Source: Ipomoea triloba (Eukaryota > Streptophyta > Magnoliopsida > Solanales > Convolvulaceae). Taken from it: DNA of 64,000 nucleotides. The stretch lies in assembly GCF_003576645.1 (NCBI RefSeq), contig NC_044920.1:25784819-25848818 (forward strand), read 5' to 3'. Each line of letters begins with the position of its first letter. Within the stretch, counting starts at the first letter, position 1. The notes below the pieces were generated by a model, which did no database searches, was not told where the DNA came from, and worked only from the letters and a program-made list of their open reading frames with translations. Positions 47,694 through 61,250 of the stretch are shown one piece after another. Made by a program: the position numbers and the translations under genes.

Positions 47694-48009
47694 TGATGAA
47701 ACTTAAATTTACCAAACTAAATTCCCCAGAATTTAATCTCTGGGTACGTCAGTGGAGTGTTTAAATAAGGACTTAGCTGGTAATCTCCCATTGGGGATGG
47801 AGTGGAGAATTGAATAAATAATTATACCCACTTGTGTTTTCACTATAAATTAATGACAAATCTTCAAGTACAGATAGGCCAGATCCCACTAGGTTTAATT
47901 TATAATATTGTGAAATGCCAGATATCGTTTTTTCAATAAAACAAAAGAATAAGAAGAGAATTATATCAGTCTAGACCGTATAGTATAATGTTAATAACAT
48001 AATCCAAAA

Positions 48010-48190
48010 GGATAGCTCAAGTGGTAAAGGAGCTTCCTCGAGATAATGCTGGTTCGATTCTCACAATTGGCGATTTCCTTTGGGTCAAATCTTGTGCTTA
48101 TCGTTAAATCAATGGAGATGTTACAATTGATTTCATAACTACAAAATCCACCCGGCCGTCAAATAGACAGAGAAAGACCCGAAACATGTT
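48010..48190 (+). mobile_element. tRNA-derived SINE, same family as 43498
   Basis: Box A TAGCTCAAGTGGTA (48013) and box B GGTTCGATTC (48051-48060) are spaced as in tRNA genes but without a foldable acceptor stem. The body ends GACAGAGAAAGACCCGAAAC, as in the 43.5 kb copy (GGAGAAAGACCC). No long A-tail remains. Confidence 0.75.
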
Positions 48191-49011
48191 ACTCCGTATT
48201 ATATAACATTAGCAAAAAGAATAGGGTGCGTGCCCTTGTTTTAGGGGAAATATTCATTAAGATTAGGTTTTGTACTCTTTGAATTGGTCTAACAATTGAT
48301 TTCGTAACTACAAAGTTTCAAATTCGACTCTCTGTGTAAGATGCCTATATTTTGACATTCTCGTTTTGATATGACCAGCTATTAACAATTTGGGCTCATT
48401 TATCTCATTGTAATCTTTTGACGACTAAAATTATCAGGTGGACTTCATCAAAAAGGCACATTCAAATAGAGACCGTGAGTTTACTCTAAATCGAAATATT
48501 CATTTACACGACATGAAACATTTGATCCAATATAATGGTAAAATTTGACGTTAACCCAGTGTGTGAAATCAATTTGGCCTGCATTAAAAGTTTTTTTTAA
48601 TAAAAAATAAAAATAAAAATTGGAACACGTTACACGACCATGCACGTCCTTTAACACCTGACTGTTGATTAAAAAACAATGTAATTAACATTAATTAAAG
48701 ATAATAGAAGTTCTCAGGAAGATCATCGTCGGATTATACACACTAATTTATGTTATCTCCACCGAGAACGTAGGAAATATTAAAATGGCTTGAGTAATGC
48801 TAATTAAATAATAAATAGAGAACGTATGAAGATCATCGTGGGATTATATACACTAATTTGGTTGTTGATATTAATAATCACTCCAATAAATAGAGAAAGT
48901 ATAAAACAGATACTACCTTGTAGTAGAATTTATAGTACTTCAAAAAAAATTATTTCAAGCAAAAAAAAAAGCATTAAAAATGTTTGATAAAATGGTTATC
49001 AACCATCAACC

Positions 49012-49054
<43 letters not shown>

Positions 49055-49234
49055 TGTTTTAAAATTTATATCTAAAACTAAAAATAAATTAAATATAATT
49101 TAATAAATAACATAATAGATTCATATCCCTTAAAACCATCTTTAAGTGTTACTTGTTAATTGTAAACAACTAATTTATCAAATATTTTCTTATAAACTAT
49201 TAATACTATCAACTGATTAAAACACGACAAATTA
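48191..49234. other. Upstream spacer, no gene seen
   Basis: AT-rich with a TAA array at 49013-49052. ATTTATAGTACTT and GATCATCGTSGGATTATA-type phrases recur at about 48722 and 48831, a partial local duplication. Nothing coding. Confidence 0.35.
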
Positions 49235-49456
49235 TTGTATGGACCATGAATATAAAGTACGTTTTTATTATATTAAAAGTACATTATTTTTGTACTGAAT
49301 GTACATTATTTCATTGTATATATAAAATAATGTACTTTCAGTACTTAAATAATGTACTTTAAAATAATATACTTTATGTACAAAAATAATGTACTTTTAG
49401 TATATTAAAAAATGTACTTTTTTATTTATGATCCGTGTGAACTATGGTCCATACAA
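49235..49456. mobile_element. Hairpin MITE, copy 2 of the 13175 family
   Basis: Termini TTGTATGGACCAT and ATGGTCCATACAA, again within ATTATT/AATAAT and TA. The interior has repeated GTACATTATTTTTGTAC-like units in both orientations. More diverged than copy 1: the long palindrome in the TIR is broken. Confidence 0.8.
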
Positions 49457-52400
49457 TAATGATTGTTAAAACAATTAACACAATCAACTATAAGCTAACA
49501 ACTAATAATTGACAAAGATCTAGACAGTTTCTATAAAACCATATATCACTATATTATAATCTTTTCTATACAAAATTGAAAATTTGGATTTTGGACGTAC
49601 TTCTCATTTTATAGCAACAATAACAACAATAATAAAGTCTCTTGGAGAAGTAGTGGTACGGGTCTACGGGACTCGGTCCATTAAGCCTGGCAGAAGGCCT
49701 ATCATTAGTAGCCCAACTAAATTATTTAGAACATACAATTTTCATCCTTTATGTAGGTTTATAATATAATAACTAGTTAAATAAAGTGTGTCGCGCAATT
49801 GAATAAATACTCAATATTTTAAAAAAAAATTGTATAATTACATTATCAAAATAAATAAATAAATAATATTATAATTTTACATAAATTTGATAATTAAAAT
49901 CTTAATTTATAACCTATACATGTGACGTAAATATAAAAGTTAAACTAAATATGATGAAAATACTCAAAATAGACGCAAAATGACAATCAATCTCTCTTAC
50001 TTAAATGCATTCATGTTTTTTTTGGGTGTGTATATAACATTCGGTATCCCACTTCTATGAGATAATTTTGAATCTAATTCGAATCACCGTCATAAAGTTT
50101 GGATTTTACGTGAGAAAATGACGATACATTCAAATTTACCGTTATATTAAAATCTACTCACCAACTGTTTTACATAATTCTATATTTTTTTTTAAAGTTC
50201 GAACCACTCCCTTCTCTGTGGGAGTATAAACCGGGTGACACTAGACCACAAGGTCTTTGACATAATTCTGTAAAATACTCAACATTTATTTATTTATTTT
50301 TAATAAAGAACACCGAAAACTTTTCCATAAATACTCGAAATACCAATAAATAGATAGCTAGCCGAACCGATATAGAAATTTGTCGTGTAGCTTTACTAAG
50401 TTGCGTCACTCACCGTCCCAATCTATTGGGACAACTGGACAAGATAACATTCAGCATACTTGGCAATAAAGTTCATCCCGGAGAAATAAGTGTTGAATTT
50501 TTAGTATAAAATGACATATAATTATCTATTTTGTGGTACAAATATATGCGATGTTTACTTTTAATTTGGGTCGATTTAAAGATGATTTACATTTTTGTAG
50601 TGAGACGCAAAAATCAATATATTGTACACTAAAAATGGATACTGAGTGAATGATAAATTGATTCTCAAAATAAATTCAATTGAGTTGGAAAATGAAGGTG
50701 GAAAGACTTTGTAAAAGCACATGTCCTACATTTGTTTGGAAAGTGAATTTGCACTACTCTATATGCAAGAGTCTTTTAGAAGAAGGTTAAATTGTATAGT
50801 ATAGATGTTCTCTCTCGCGCACGGATGCAAATCAAAATAAGAGTCACTCTTGCCAACATCATCTTGATCGAGTCTGTTACACATAATCATAATAACTGAG
50901 GTAGGGTGAAAAATTCGGCACCGCTCGCTTAAAAATTGTTGAGCTTATATGCTTGCATAACATAATCATAATAACTGAGGTAGGGGTGGTCAATTCGGGG
51001 CCGCTCAAAAAATTGTTGAGCTTATATGTTGAGCTTATATGCTTACATATGTATATGATTATTTATTATAATTCACTCCCATGGGTAATATTATAATCCA
51101 TTATTTTGTTATATATCTGTGAAATGTGACTTTGTTGTTGAGCCTCGGAATGAAACGTGACTTTATTTAAAAAAAAAAAACAATAAAATTGTTGAGCATG
51201 AGAATTGATGTATTATGAAGTCAACCTATAAGACTATTTTATGACACTCGAGCTTAAAATATTACATATAGAAGTAGAACACTATTGTTCATGGCTATAG
51301 TCATGTGCTTTTAGCCTTTTAATTTGGGTGATCCAACACTTTTTTTTGTTGTGGTCAAATCGCATAGCTGCGGCCTTCCAAGTGAGAGGTCACAGGTACG
51401 ATCCCCAGTGAGGGCGTTGGCTCTTTGTGCTAATTATGTATGAACAGATACTACATTGTAACAGAGTTAATAGTATTCAAAAAAAATTGAGTGATTTTTC
51501 CCCTTCTATTCCAGTTATTTATGATTTTGTTGGCTGATTTGGATATAAACAAACAAAAAAAGTGTTAGACTATATAAATAAATTATAAAAGTACTCTATT
51601 TTAGTTCGTTTGCGTTCTCTAAAGTTTTTTAAAAGATGTTATAATCTCATTAAATGAGTTTGATTGAACTCAATGAATGCATAATGAATTTTTAATCTTA
51701 AACTATTAGTAAAATTAATTAATAAATTATTTGCATTAGAACACTAACAAATGTTGAGAACTGAGGTTCCTAAATTGAACCGAGACTGAACTTTTTTTAA
51801 TCGAACCTAACCGAATTAAAATGTTAAAATGAATGGTCTTATTTTATTTTATTTTTTTAACCAAACAAACTGAAATCGAACCGAATACGGAAACGAAAAC
51901 CCCTAATGAAAGGCCAACAACGAAATTTATGTAGAAGATTTTTTCTTTCTTTCATTTTTAGGGTGAGACAAAGTAGAAAACTAAAAAATGTTTTGTGACT
52001 TTTCTTTTCTGTTTTTTGCACGACGCTCCGCGTCCCCATGATGGCTATTAAAGAACTCATTACTTATTTATTTACTTTCCTCTTGTCAGCTTGTGTACTT
52101 GTTTGGGCCAAAGTTATTACGTCCTAGTGGCTTACCTATAAAATTTAAAGCTTTAAATAAAAATGACTTTTTTCGAGGCTGCAAAAATCGTGTCTTGGCG
52201 CCGGCGCCTGATTTTTTTATTTTTTTATTTTTAAAATTTTTATAATTGTTTTAATTTTTTTAAAAATATTTTAAGTGTTAATAATTGTAAAGTGCTTAAT
52301 ATTTTAATTTTTTATGCTTTAATAGTTAAATAGTTAATATTTAATAAGTTAATAGTTATTAGTTATTATTTATTAATTATTAGTATATTACTTATTAATT

Positions 52401-53370
52401 TAATTTAGTTATTACTTAATACTTCAAATTGAGCGTAAGAAGGTTTGATTGCTCCAAATTAACAAGTTTGAGGACTTAATTAGAGCTTTTTGAAGTTGAA
52501 GGGTTTAAATGCACAAATCAATATAGTTTTAGGGTCCATTCAACCATTATTCCTACAATTTTAAACTTTAAATAAAAGTGACTTTAAATTTTTTTTTTAA
52601 AGATGACTTCGTGTCACTAAATTACGAGGTGTCTGAGTTCATTAGCTTTTTTTTTTTTTAAAGGTTAAACTTACATCAATCCCTTAAATGAGTAGGACCT
52701 CTCTTGACTTTGGTGCCTAGCTTCCGTCTGCATGCCGCTAAAATTGCAGTCAATATCAACTATTTCTTAGTAGGTGACAAGCTTTCCTGTCACTAATATT
52801 TATTCAATGCAAAATATCCTTTTTTTTTTAAAAAAAATCAATTATATATATAACATGTATATGATGCATGTCCCTTGACAAAAAGAATCCCATTATTTGG
52901 ACGCTATTGGGTTGCTCTAAGTACACAAATGTAGTATATTTCAATTAATACCAATTACTCTTTGATTCTTTGTATTGGGCAATGTAACACAAACCCCCCA
53001 TGACCCCATCAATTTAAAACACAAAAATCTTATGTTGGTAAGCAATTAATACTGTATCAATTCATAAGATTTAACTTAAAAAAAAAACATATATTGTCGA
53101 AGATTTATTAGATCGTAAGAGATCAGTGTTGATTTTTATTTTAAAAAAAAAACAGTAAGAAGAAATAAAAATAAAAACCCTATTGAATTGTGAAAATTGC
53201 TGCATGCATAGTTCAACGATTATGTTTTTGGGATTATTTCACATGAAACATGTAATACTTTTTAACTAAAAGATAATACTTTTTAATTGAACTATAGAAA
53301 AGCATTATATTTTAATTAAAAATAATACATATCTCAAAATTAGATACTCATACATAAAACTTATTATAGT
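49457..53370. other. Intergenic, repeat relics only
   Basis: Antisense SINE relic at about 50190-50265 (CGGGTGACACTAGACCACAA). A 79-bp tandem duplication begins at 50882 and 50961 (CATAATCATAATAACTGAGG). SINE at about 51345-51480 with TAGCTGCGGCCTTCCAAGTG and box-B-like GGTACGATCC. A GC palindrome, GGCGCCGGCGCC, at 52197-52208. An antisense common repeat at 52440-52550. No gene. Confidence 0.45.
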
Positions 53371-55057
53371 TTAGGATGTTTGTGTAGCATGTTGGATTGC
53401 CGAGCGAAGTATCTTTGCAATATGTTTCATCGGCAAGTCAAACTCTTTCTCCATCTGAAAATAACAAAAATAATTTAGAAGTTGAATAACTAATAGTAAT
53501 TAAAAGATCTTACTTCTCAAGGAGATGCGGGGTATAGTAAATAGCGAATAATTGAATGATACTATTATCTGAATATAAAAAAGTACTTGGTGATGAGTTG
53601 TTCACTTAGCGAGTAACATGCAATGTTAAATAATTTATAGTGACATAATTCGATTTTTATTGTGGTTGGTTGGTGGTGAGGGGTGGTGTTTCTTGTTTTT
53701 GTTTTTATTATTACTACTAATAGCAACACCCCACTATGGTTGGTGGTGAGGGGTGGTGTTTCTTGTTTTTGTTTTTATTATTACTACTAAGTACTAACTA
53801 CTAATGGCAACACCCTGTACGGGAAGAAGTGATTGTTGATTTTTTTTTTACTATTGACTCTATTACAAGGTAATATCTGTTTATACTTTATAGTTACATT
53901 CTCAATTTACTGAAGCACAAAGAATCAACAATCGCCTCCACTGAAATTCGAACCCACTTCCTTCCAAGTGGGAGTGTAAATGTTAATTTAATCTAGTTAA
54001 AAATTAATATAATAGTAATTACCTCGACGATAATAGTGATATCAAGAGCCAAGCTTCCAAAACGTGCCACGCTCGAGTTTACCACAGCTAGGTTAAGCTT
54101 CTCCACCTCGGAAAATATTTTTCCGATTATCCCTTTTTGCCGTTCACAGTATATTCTTAGTAGAATGTGATCGTCACACAACCGCGTCTCAATCTCCGGC
54201 AGCGGCTGCTCATCGGAGTTCCCATTTTCGCCGGACGACATTTCCTCGTTGTCGTCGAATGATACCTGGGACTTCTTGACGAAAACAACCGATTCCATGG
54301 TTCGCTTGCTCGATTCTTCCTCCAATGTCTTCACACGTTCTTGTATTTGTTTCAAATACTTGATCGTATCTCCGAGGACCGATGTTTTATCCATCTGTGT
54401 ATATTTTATTCAAGAAACATTTTTTTTTTTTAAATAATTTTTCCAAAAGAAAAAGTTATTTGTCGGATTGAATATAATATGTATATATATAATATATACA
54501 CGTGTATCGAATCGGAGACCTTTCTGAGGCCGGGGACTATGGTTGACAACGCTAGAAATTGACCGCTAAGAAGCTCTCGCCGTTTCCTCTCCGCCATTAT
54601 ATGATCATACGTATGGGTAGGTGGCCGGCCACGCCTACCGGATTTTTTCGCCTTTTTCGTCGTCGTCTCCGGCGGCTCCGTTTCCTGCTCGGCGCTCGCG
54701 TTACTGGCGATCAGTTCTTGACTCTGCTCCGGCTGGTTAACGTTAACGTCAACGATAGGATGATGGTGGATCTTGAGTTGTTTTAGCGGCCTGTCATCTT
54801 CTCCGAGATGGCTGGTCGTCGCCTCCGCTGGCGGCGGCGACCCCTCCTCCGGCGAAGAAGAGCAAAGGACATCCGCAAGTTCTTGCTCAATCGACTGCAA
54901 GATTTGGAACTGATCCAGGAATGACAGATCGTCCATTCCCTGTAAAAGAAAAATATGTATAATAACAATATAAAAATCTGCAGAGATTTGAATTCATAGA
55001 GCACACTGTACACTATCGTACCATTCCAGAAAAACAAGCCTGGGAAAGATTCATCAT
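53371..55057 (-). CDS. bHLH transcription factor, clade IVa, gene C, with AT-hook-like segment
   Basis: Four phase-0 exons: 55057-55022 (MMNLSQACFSGM), 54939-54520, 54394-54023 and 53454-53371, giving 303 residues. The basic region HIMAERKRRELL (about 125-136) has the H-E-R residues; helix-loop-helix continues over the exon 2/3 junction (IVPGLRK, then MDKTSVLGDTIKYLKQIQER). Just before it, KKSGRRGRPP (about 110-119) matches the AT-hook core RGRP and may also act as a nuclear localisation signal. The ACT-like region begins at PEIETRLCDD and ends in exon 4 with a QHATQTS tail. Closest relative here is gene D (QHATRAS tail). A TATA box lies about 245 bases upstream. An alternative ATG starts one codon later. 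Confidence 0.9.
53671..53810. repeat. 70-bp tandem duplication in the last intron of bHLH gene C
   Basis: TGGTGGTGAGGGGTGGTGTT starts at 53671 and again at 53741, each followed by TCTTGTTTTTGTTTTTATTA and an ACTACTAA stretch. It lies within intron 53455-54022. An antisense SINE relic follows at about 53940-53985. Confidence 0.85.
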
Positions 55058-55299
55058 CTTTTTGTTACTGTTAGTTCTTGATGAAGTTATCAAAATCTGC
55101 AGATCAGAGATCTATTGAGGAGAAGAAAAAGTTTACAGCTGGGAAACTAAATAATTTCAAGAGTGTGAAACTGTGAATTAGTCACGAGACTGGTTAGCAT
55201 CAAACCTAACAGGCAGTAAGCCAATAACAGTATCTGTATTTGCACAAAGTTTCTTATTTCGGCTGTGAATTATTGAAGGCTCTCATACTCTGCAGACGC

Positions 55300-55309
55300 C
55301 TTTTTATAG
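55300..55309 (-). promoter_or_regulatory. Probable TATA box of bHLH gene C
   Basis: The minus strand reads ACTATAAAAAGGC about 245 bases before the first ATG. A strong TATA match, implying a 5' leader of about 200 bases. Confidence 0.55.
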
Positions 55310-58129
55310 TGTTTGTATATACTATTTGCAGAAAGATATAAGAGTGATATACGTGTCATGACGCAGGATAATGTGGTCCACCATGTTGAAGATCATTGAT
55401 TTTTTTTTTTTTTAATTTTAATTTTTTTGTGTGTGTGTGGATAGATGCACCGTGATTCATGTGCTAAATGTGTGATTATGAACATCTCAAAAAACGCAGC
55501 ACCAGTAAACGTACCGACAGCACCAGAAAATTTACAATTAGTGACATAAATTATCAATTTTGGTTATTTCAAGGGCCGAAAATGCAATTGAGTTACCGGA
55601 CTAAAAAAAAATTGCAATTGAACTATTAAATATTCAAAAATCTTGCAATCTCTACAAATAGCAAGTTACCTTCTGGTAATGTAGGTAAACACTTGACATG
55701 GCGTACTGGGTGGATATAAATTTCTACACGGTAGCTTATGTGTATACTTAATAATCAATTTTTACATTTTTCACCCCTTTCTTATTTTCTCCGTAAGACG
55801 TCGTTGACATCAAACACTCATGTGGATCAGCTTCTGAAGACGTGGAACTCATTTGAGCATATTTGGGGTGAACATGCTAAAGATTGATTTGAAAAATCTC
55901 ATCAATTGATCCATTATATTAATGGTGAGTTGGATGGGGACAAGATGGCCGATTTGAAGTTTTAAAAACAAAATAGAGTATAACACATGACTTCAAGTAT
56001 TCGAAAATGAAAATCACAATTTTCAAGCATATCATTCAAAAAACAAACCAAATATCCATTTTTTTTTTTAAAATACAAACAATTAATTTAAAATTCAAAC
56101 AAATTTAAATTACAAATTTTCATTCATCATCAATTAGTGTCTATTGAACTTGTTATTGTGCGTCATGGAGAAGAACAAATCTAACTTGCAGAGTTAAGAA
56201 GGCGAAAATTCATAAACGAAGCGAGACCTCAAATAATCCTAGACTATTTGTAGAAAGTTTAAAAATTAAAATTGAATTATAATTTTAGATTTGGTTGTAC
56301 CCGCCGTAGAACACTCTATAGTCTACTACAGTCGATTTGGTTGTACGCCGTTTTGGTAGTAGATTAACATAACAAATTGGACAACATAATAGATTTTGAC
56401 AAATCACATACGCATTTAACTGTTATGTTGAATTATTATTAACGGTAGAGTATTTCTTTATAATTATAACATTGTTATAATAAACAAAAAAATTAGTTAA
56501 AAGAATTTAATAATAATAACAACAATAATAACAATAAGTTGTAAAAATAATTTAAAAGTTAAGTAAATAACAAAATATATTTATGTCATTATATGTTATT
56601 TTACATGTAATCAGTTCACAGTAAATAAATAATTTATTGTTTCAAAAAAAAAAGTAAATAAATAATTTATTAAATATTTTTCTATAATCAACTAATATTA
56701 TAAATTAATCAAAAGAATTACTAATTACTAAAGACCTCTATGTGTAGTTAGTGAAAGAGTTATTATTTTTTTAATTAAATCACGAGCAAAGCTGCAAAGG
56801 TACTCGTGAAAGAGTCATTTTTAGTTACAGCTATGAGGGGCAGAGGTACACTGTAATGGGAGCCACTGTTCCCAGTGATGATTGATGAATATATATTACA
56901 ACACAGAGAAGCAGAATAAGAGGAATATTAATTATGTTGGAAATTCATTCAAAGAAGGCTCTCAGACATGACTCATTCTGGTTTTTGTGATCGTATTTTT
57001 CTGGATTTAATTTTTTTGCCTCCTTGTCCGCCAATAATTTCCACTTTGCACTTCAAATCAACAATTTCAACACGTAACATATTAAGGATTAGATATCGAG
57101 TTGTGATTTGCCGAAAATAACAACAACAATAATCGTCTTTGTAAAACCCATGGATCGTGGATGAGTGGCGACTTCTCTTCTAATTTAACCAGATTTCAAG
57201 TTTGAATCATGAGAATGCAGGTACCTTAAAATCTATGAAAGAGTATTTTTTCTACTTTGATGTTCTACCTGATCGACAATATTAGTTTATGTGGGCTCAG
57301 GTTGAGGAAGAAAAAAAAAAAAAAGAAGCAGTAAGATAATCATCTATGAAATTTTATTATAAGATTTATAAAATTTAGTTTGTGAGACTTATTCATAATT
57401 GATTAATTCTTTATTTGTGAATTGTGTATTTATAACGTGACAACCTTTTGTACATACTTGCAACTGTTGCAAGTTTTCACTTTGTGAATGTAATGTAAAA
57501 GCTTGAAAGTTAGGTGGGCACCTAAAAAAATTCAAATTAAACAAAAAAGTCACCTAACCTTGCAAGTCTGCTTTCAAAAAAAAAAAAAAAAAAAAAACCT
57601 TGCAAGTCTTATACTTGTAGAGATGAGGTTAGTTTTATGTAAGGCTTTTTTTTTTTTCTTCATCTTCTTTTTGTAAAATTTATTATGAATTTTACTATAT
57701 CAGTGTAGTAGTTGAATTACACAAACACAAAGGAGATGTAAATCACACTTGCTAGATGTAATAATTAAACTCATGATTTTCTGGTACAGAAATTATATTC
57801 GATTAACTCAATCACCTCTTTTAGAATTACATATAATATTTTTTGGATATAAATGGATGTAGACGTACGTGGAAAACTATATGTATAGTACCACTATTGC
57901 ATACTTCAATAAATTCAATATTGATTTTCAGCCATAATCAATTATATACATTTATAAGCTTTCGGAATCATCATCATTTGCTATATACAGAGTAGTAATC
58001 AACCTCATAAATGTGGATTTTTAAATATTATTTTAAATATAAAGTAAGAATGTTCCATAAAAAGAATATTATTTTAAATATATTTAAATTTAGGTAATGT
58101 AGAACATCCCTTATAGGTCATGCACATGA
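55310..58129. other. AT-rich intergenic space
   Basis: No gene supported. The region around 55690-55960 is somewhat richer in GC, but I find no domain. A-runs at 57310 and 57575-57597; the latter separates two CCTTGCAAGTCT copies, suggesting a small insertion. Confidence 0.35.
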
Positions 58130-58440
58130 TTGAGTTTAAATGGATTATTTTGCTCAAAATAACAACATTTTGAGAAAAATAGCTGTAAATCATTAAAAAC
58201 AATGCAAGGTCGTTGATACTACGATTCTATGAATTGATTTAGAATTTTGTAACTGAGTTGATACTTTGTGAGTCATGACTTTGTAAAATTGTGTTTTGAT
58301 TCTTTAAATTTTTATATAATTTACAATTCTAAATGATTTTAAGTTAATATTTAATATTTTAGTATTAATTATTAAAGTATTAAATAATTAAAATATAAAG
58401 CCTTACAAATTAAAAAAAAAAAAACAGCCGCCTAGTGATT
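58130..58440. repeat. Second copy of the 45906-46300 dispersed repeat
   Basis: Shares GGATTATTTTGCTCAAAATA-like and TTAATATTTAATATTTTAGT blocks and ends in AGCCGCCTAGTG. Extra sequence (about 58210-58320) is absent from the other copy. Confidence 0.45.
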
Positions 58441-59137
58441 TTTTCAACACTAGATCAATAATTGAGACTGACTTATTAATTTACATTTCATAATTGTAAG
58501 ATCACCAATTATTGTCTCCGTTTAATGCATATCCATTGGCTTATTTATTACTTCATTTTGGCCAAATCATTGAAAACTTTGAACATAAAAGTTGTAAAAT
58601 ATTATCTTAATTAAATTTCAATGGACACTATAATGACCTCAGTTGAACTTCATATGAAATATATATGATCATGTCCTTGTGTGTGTCAAAGTCTATCCAC
58701 TTTTTATTGCCGTAGTTTTTTATGGACTCTTAAATCACATCAATTAAAGTTCATAGGAGTAAATATGGTAAAAATACTATTAGCATGTCACAAATTACAT
58801 ATTTTGTCTTTTTTACTCATAAATTTTTAAAAATCAAATACAAATGAGTTGAACCTTATACTACACCAAACTAAGCAATTGAAAATAAATGCAATTAAGC
58901 CCTTATCTATCCCCATATGTTGGCATTGTTTATTCCCGTGGAGGTGGTGAAGAGGATTCAAGCCATCCTATAGCATCAAAAGATAACACCTAAGATACTC
59001 TATCATGCATGGCCTCACTCAAGTACAAGCTTATGACTTTTTTTGTAGGTACATTTGACAAAGAAAGCAACCTTAGAATCTTGGATGCCCATGAAGCACA
59101 ACCTACAAGAAAAAAATGTGTCTTCACTAATTGTATG
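58441..59137. other. Spacer, nothing recognised
   Basis: AT-rich. A short open frame at 58990-59175 (minus) overlaps the tandem duplication that follows and has no domain. Confidence 0.35.
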
Positions 59138-59356
59138 AAAATCTTGGCAGATTGAGATCTGTCAAAATCTTTCAATGTGTTAACTGTTAAGGGAAGGTAA
59201 TAAATGTGCTGACAATTTTTTTATTATTAATTTTGGAGAAGTTGATGAGTGCAGAATGGTGGTGTTGGACTAATTTTATGAAAATCTTGGCGATTGAGAT
59301 CTGTCAAAATCTTCCAATGTGTTAAGGGAAGGCAATAAATGTGTTGACATTATTAC

Positions 59357-59396
<40 letters not shown>

Positions 59397-59413
59397 TTTG
59401 GAGAAGTTGGTGA
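59138..59413. repeat. Tandem duplication with ATT array
   Basis: GAAAATCTTGGC..GATTGAGA and CTGTCAAAATCTT..CAATGTG followed by TTTTGGAGAAGTTG occur at about 59138-59250 and again at about 59279-59413. The second copy contains an expanded ATT microsatellite (59350-59393). Confidence 0.75.
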
Positions 59414-59522
59414 GTTGGGAATGATGAAATTTTTAGGTGGGAATTGAATTGTAATTCCCTCCAACCAAACGTCTATTAAACCATCTGTGCATAAGCTGAT
59501 TTAATATACCTAAACGCCTATC

Positions 59523-60178
59523 ACTCTACTTAGGCTATGTTTGGCAAACCTAGCTGAAACAATAGCTGAAAGCTGAAAAGTGGCTGAAAGCTGAAAAGTA
59601 GCTGAAATCTGAAAAGTTATAAGCTCGAAGCTGAAATCTGAAGAGATGTTATGCTTAAAAATGTTTGGTAAAATTAGCTTTTTGATAAGTTGATAAATGT
59701 AAAAATACTAAAAAGGACATTTTCATAAAAATTAAATAGTTTTAAATTTAAATAGGTTTGTTTACATATTAAAATATAAAATAATGAAATTAATATAATT
59801 TAATAAAATATATTTAAAAATATATAAAGTAAAACCAGTTGTTTATAATTCATAAAATTAGTTCATACAAAAATTATTGTTCAAACACAAATATCAAATT
59901 AAAATTACAACGAAACATGCATATTGAAGAAAAAAGGCCAAAAGAGTTTTAATTGGAAGGGATAAATGATGTCATTTATATAAAATAATAAGGATAAAGA
60001 TGGAAAAAAGTTAAGAAGCTACTAGCTTATTTTTGAAAAGCTACCTTAAGTATCGTTTCAAAATAAGCTCTTATTTTAAGATAATAGCTTATTTTGAGAA
60101 CATTACCAAACAAAGCTTATAGCTTATTAGTAGCTTAAAATAAGCTATAAGCTCTGCCAAACACAACCTTACTCTTCT
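59523..60178. mobile_element. hAT-like MITE with near-perfect 8-bp target duplication
   Basis: Termini TAGGCTATGTTTGGC (59531) and GCCAAACACAACCTT (to 60170) are imperfect inverted repeats. ACTCTACT (59523-59530) and ACTCTTCT (60171-60178) form an 8-base duplication with one change. The interior has many AGCTGAAA and ATAAGCTATAAGCT words. No transposase; length 640 bp. Confidence 0.75.
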
Positions 60179-61250
60179 AATTTGTAACCGTCACTAAGCC
60201 AATGACAAATTGAGTTAAAACATATAACACTAACAAGATGAAAAATAAAATTAAAAGAAAAGATAGAAGAAAAATTCTATGATGGACGATGGCTACAAAT
60301 ATAAAAATCAATCTTAAAAGAAATTAAAGTACCTCAATATGTGATCTTTAATGGACAAATCGAAATGATTCATCAAAATTTAATTTATAAGAAAGCGATA
60401 GCGATTAATAAAATTAAAAGATACTCACACACACTACGTACAGTACCTACTATATAATATAAACTAATTTGATTTACAAACATACAAAGATATAATTTAT
60501 ATATAGTGCACATATAAATTTGATATTAAAATACACACTTGCAACATATTGAAATATAATCCTCGCAGCCGATCACAATCTCTTTCACAAAATCATTCTA
60601 TCCCTCGCCGCCATGTTTGTTTTTTAACCAATTCGTTCGTGGTCCGCCTCATAAACATCCAAACTTTTCATCCATCATCCCTAATTATCAAAAACACTTT
60701 CTCTTTTTTTGGGCAGGGACCATACTGATGGAATAATATTCCATTATTATAAATAAATAAATAGCATTGATCAGATAAAGGAGTCCAAACAAAAAAGTAG
60801 GGAGAGTTACGAAAAGTTACACCTATCAAGAAATAAATCAAATAATTCTATATAAGAGCTTCGAGCTGAGATAAAGACAGAGAGAACTTGTGTATAATAT
60901 TTCTTCATCCTATTCCATTATCATGGCTGCTTTTGTACATATACCACACCAATATAGATAACGAAAGGTCCGTAAGGTTGTGGTGCTATAACATTTCGAA
61001 TTAATTTCGAAAGGTCTATAAGATTAATTTACCTTTCGGGTGTATGAATTTCTCGGTCACTTAAGTTTTTGTATATACTTGTGTTTGGAATGAATTTTAG
61101 ATCTACGAAAAATCATTTTAGCTCTACTCCTACCTTGTCATCTTCCCAAAGCCATACCCATTCATTTTTGAAAAATTGCTTGTGTTCAAGTTTGCCGAAG
61201 GTCTATAATTTGAGTGGTCACTATAACACCATTGATCCATTTAATTTTAT
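60179..61250. other. AT-rich intergenic space
   Basis: No gene supported. CGAAAGGTCCGTAAG and CGAAAGGTCTATAAG (about 60962 and 61007) are a short local repeat. The open frame at 61069 is 64 codons with no domain and runs into the tandem repeats. Confidence 0.35.

Noticed and set aside
18415..54936. Numerous antisense frames over the receptor and bHLH exons
   Set aside because: They are reading-frame shadows of the real genes with no independent support.
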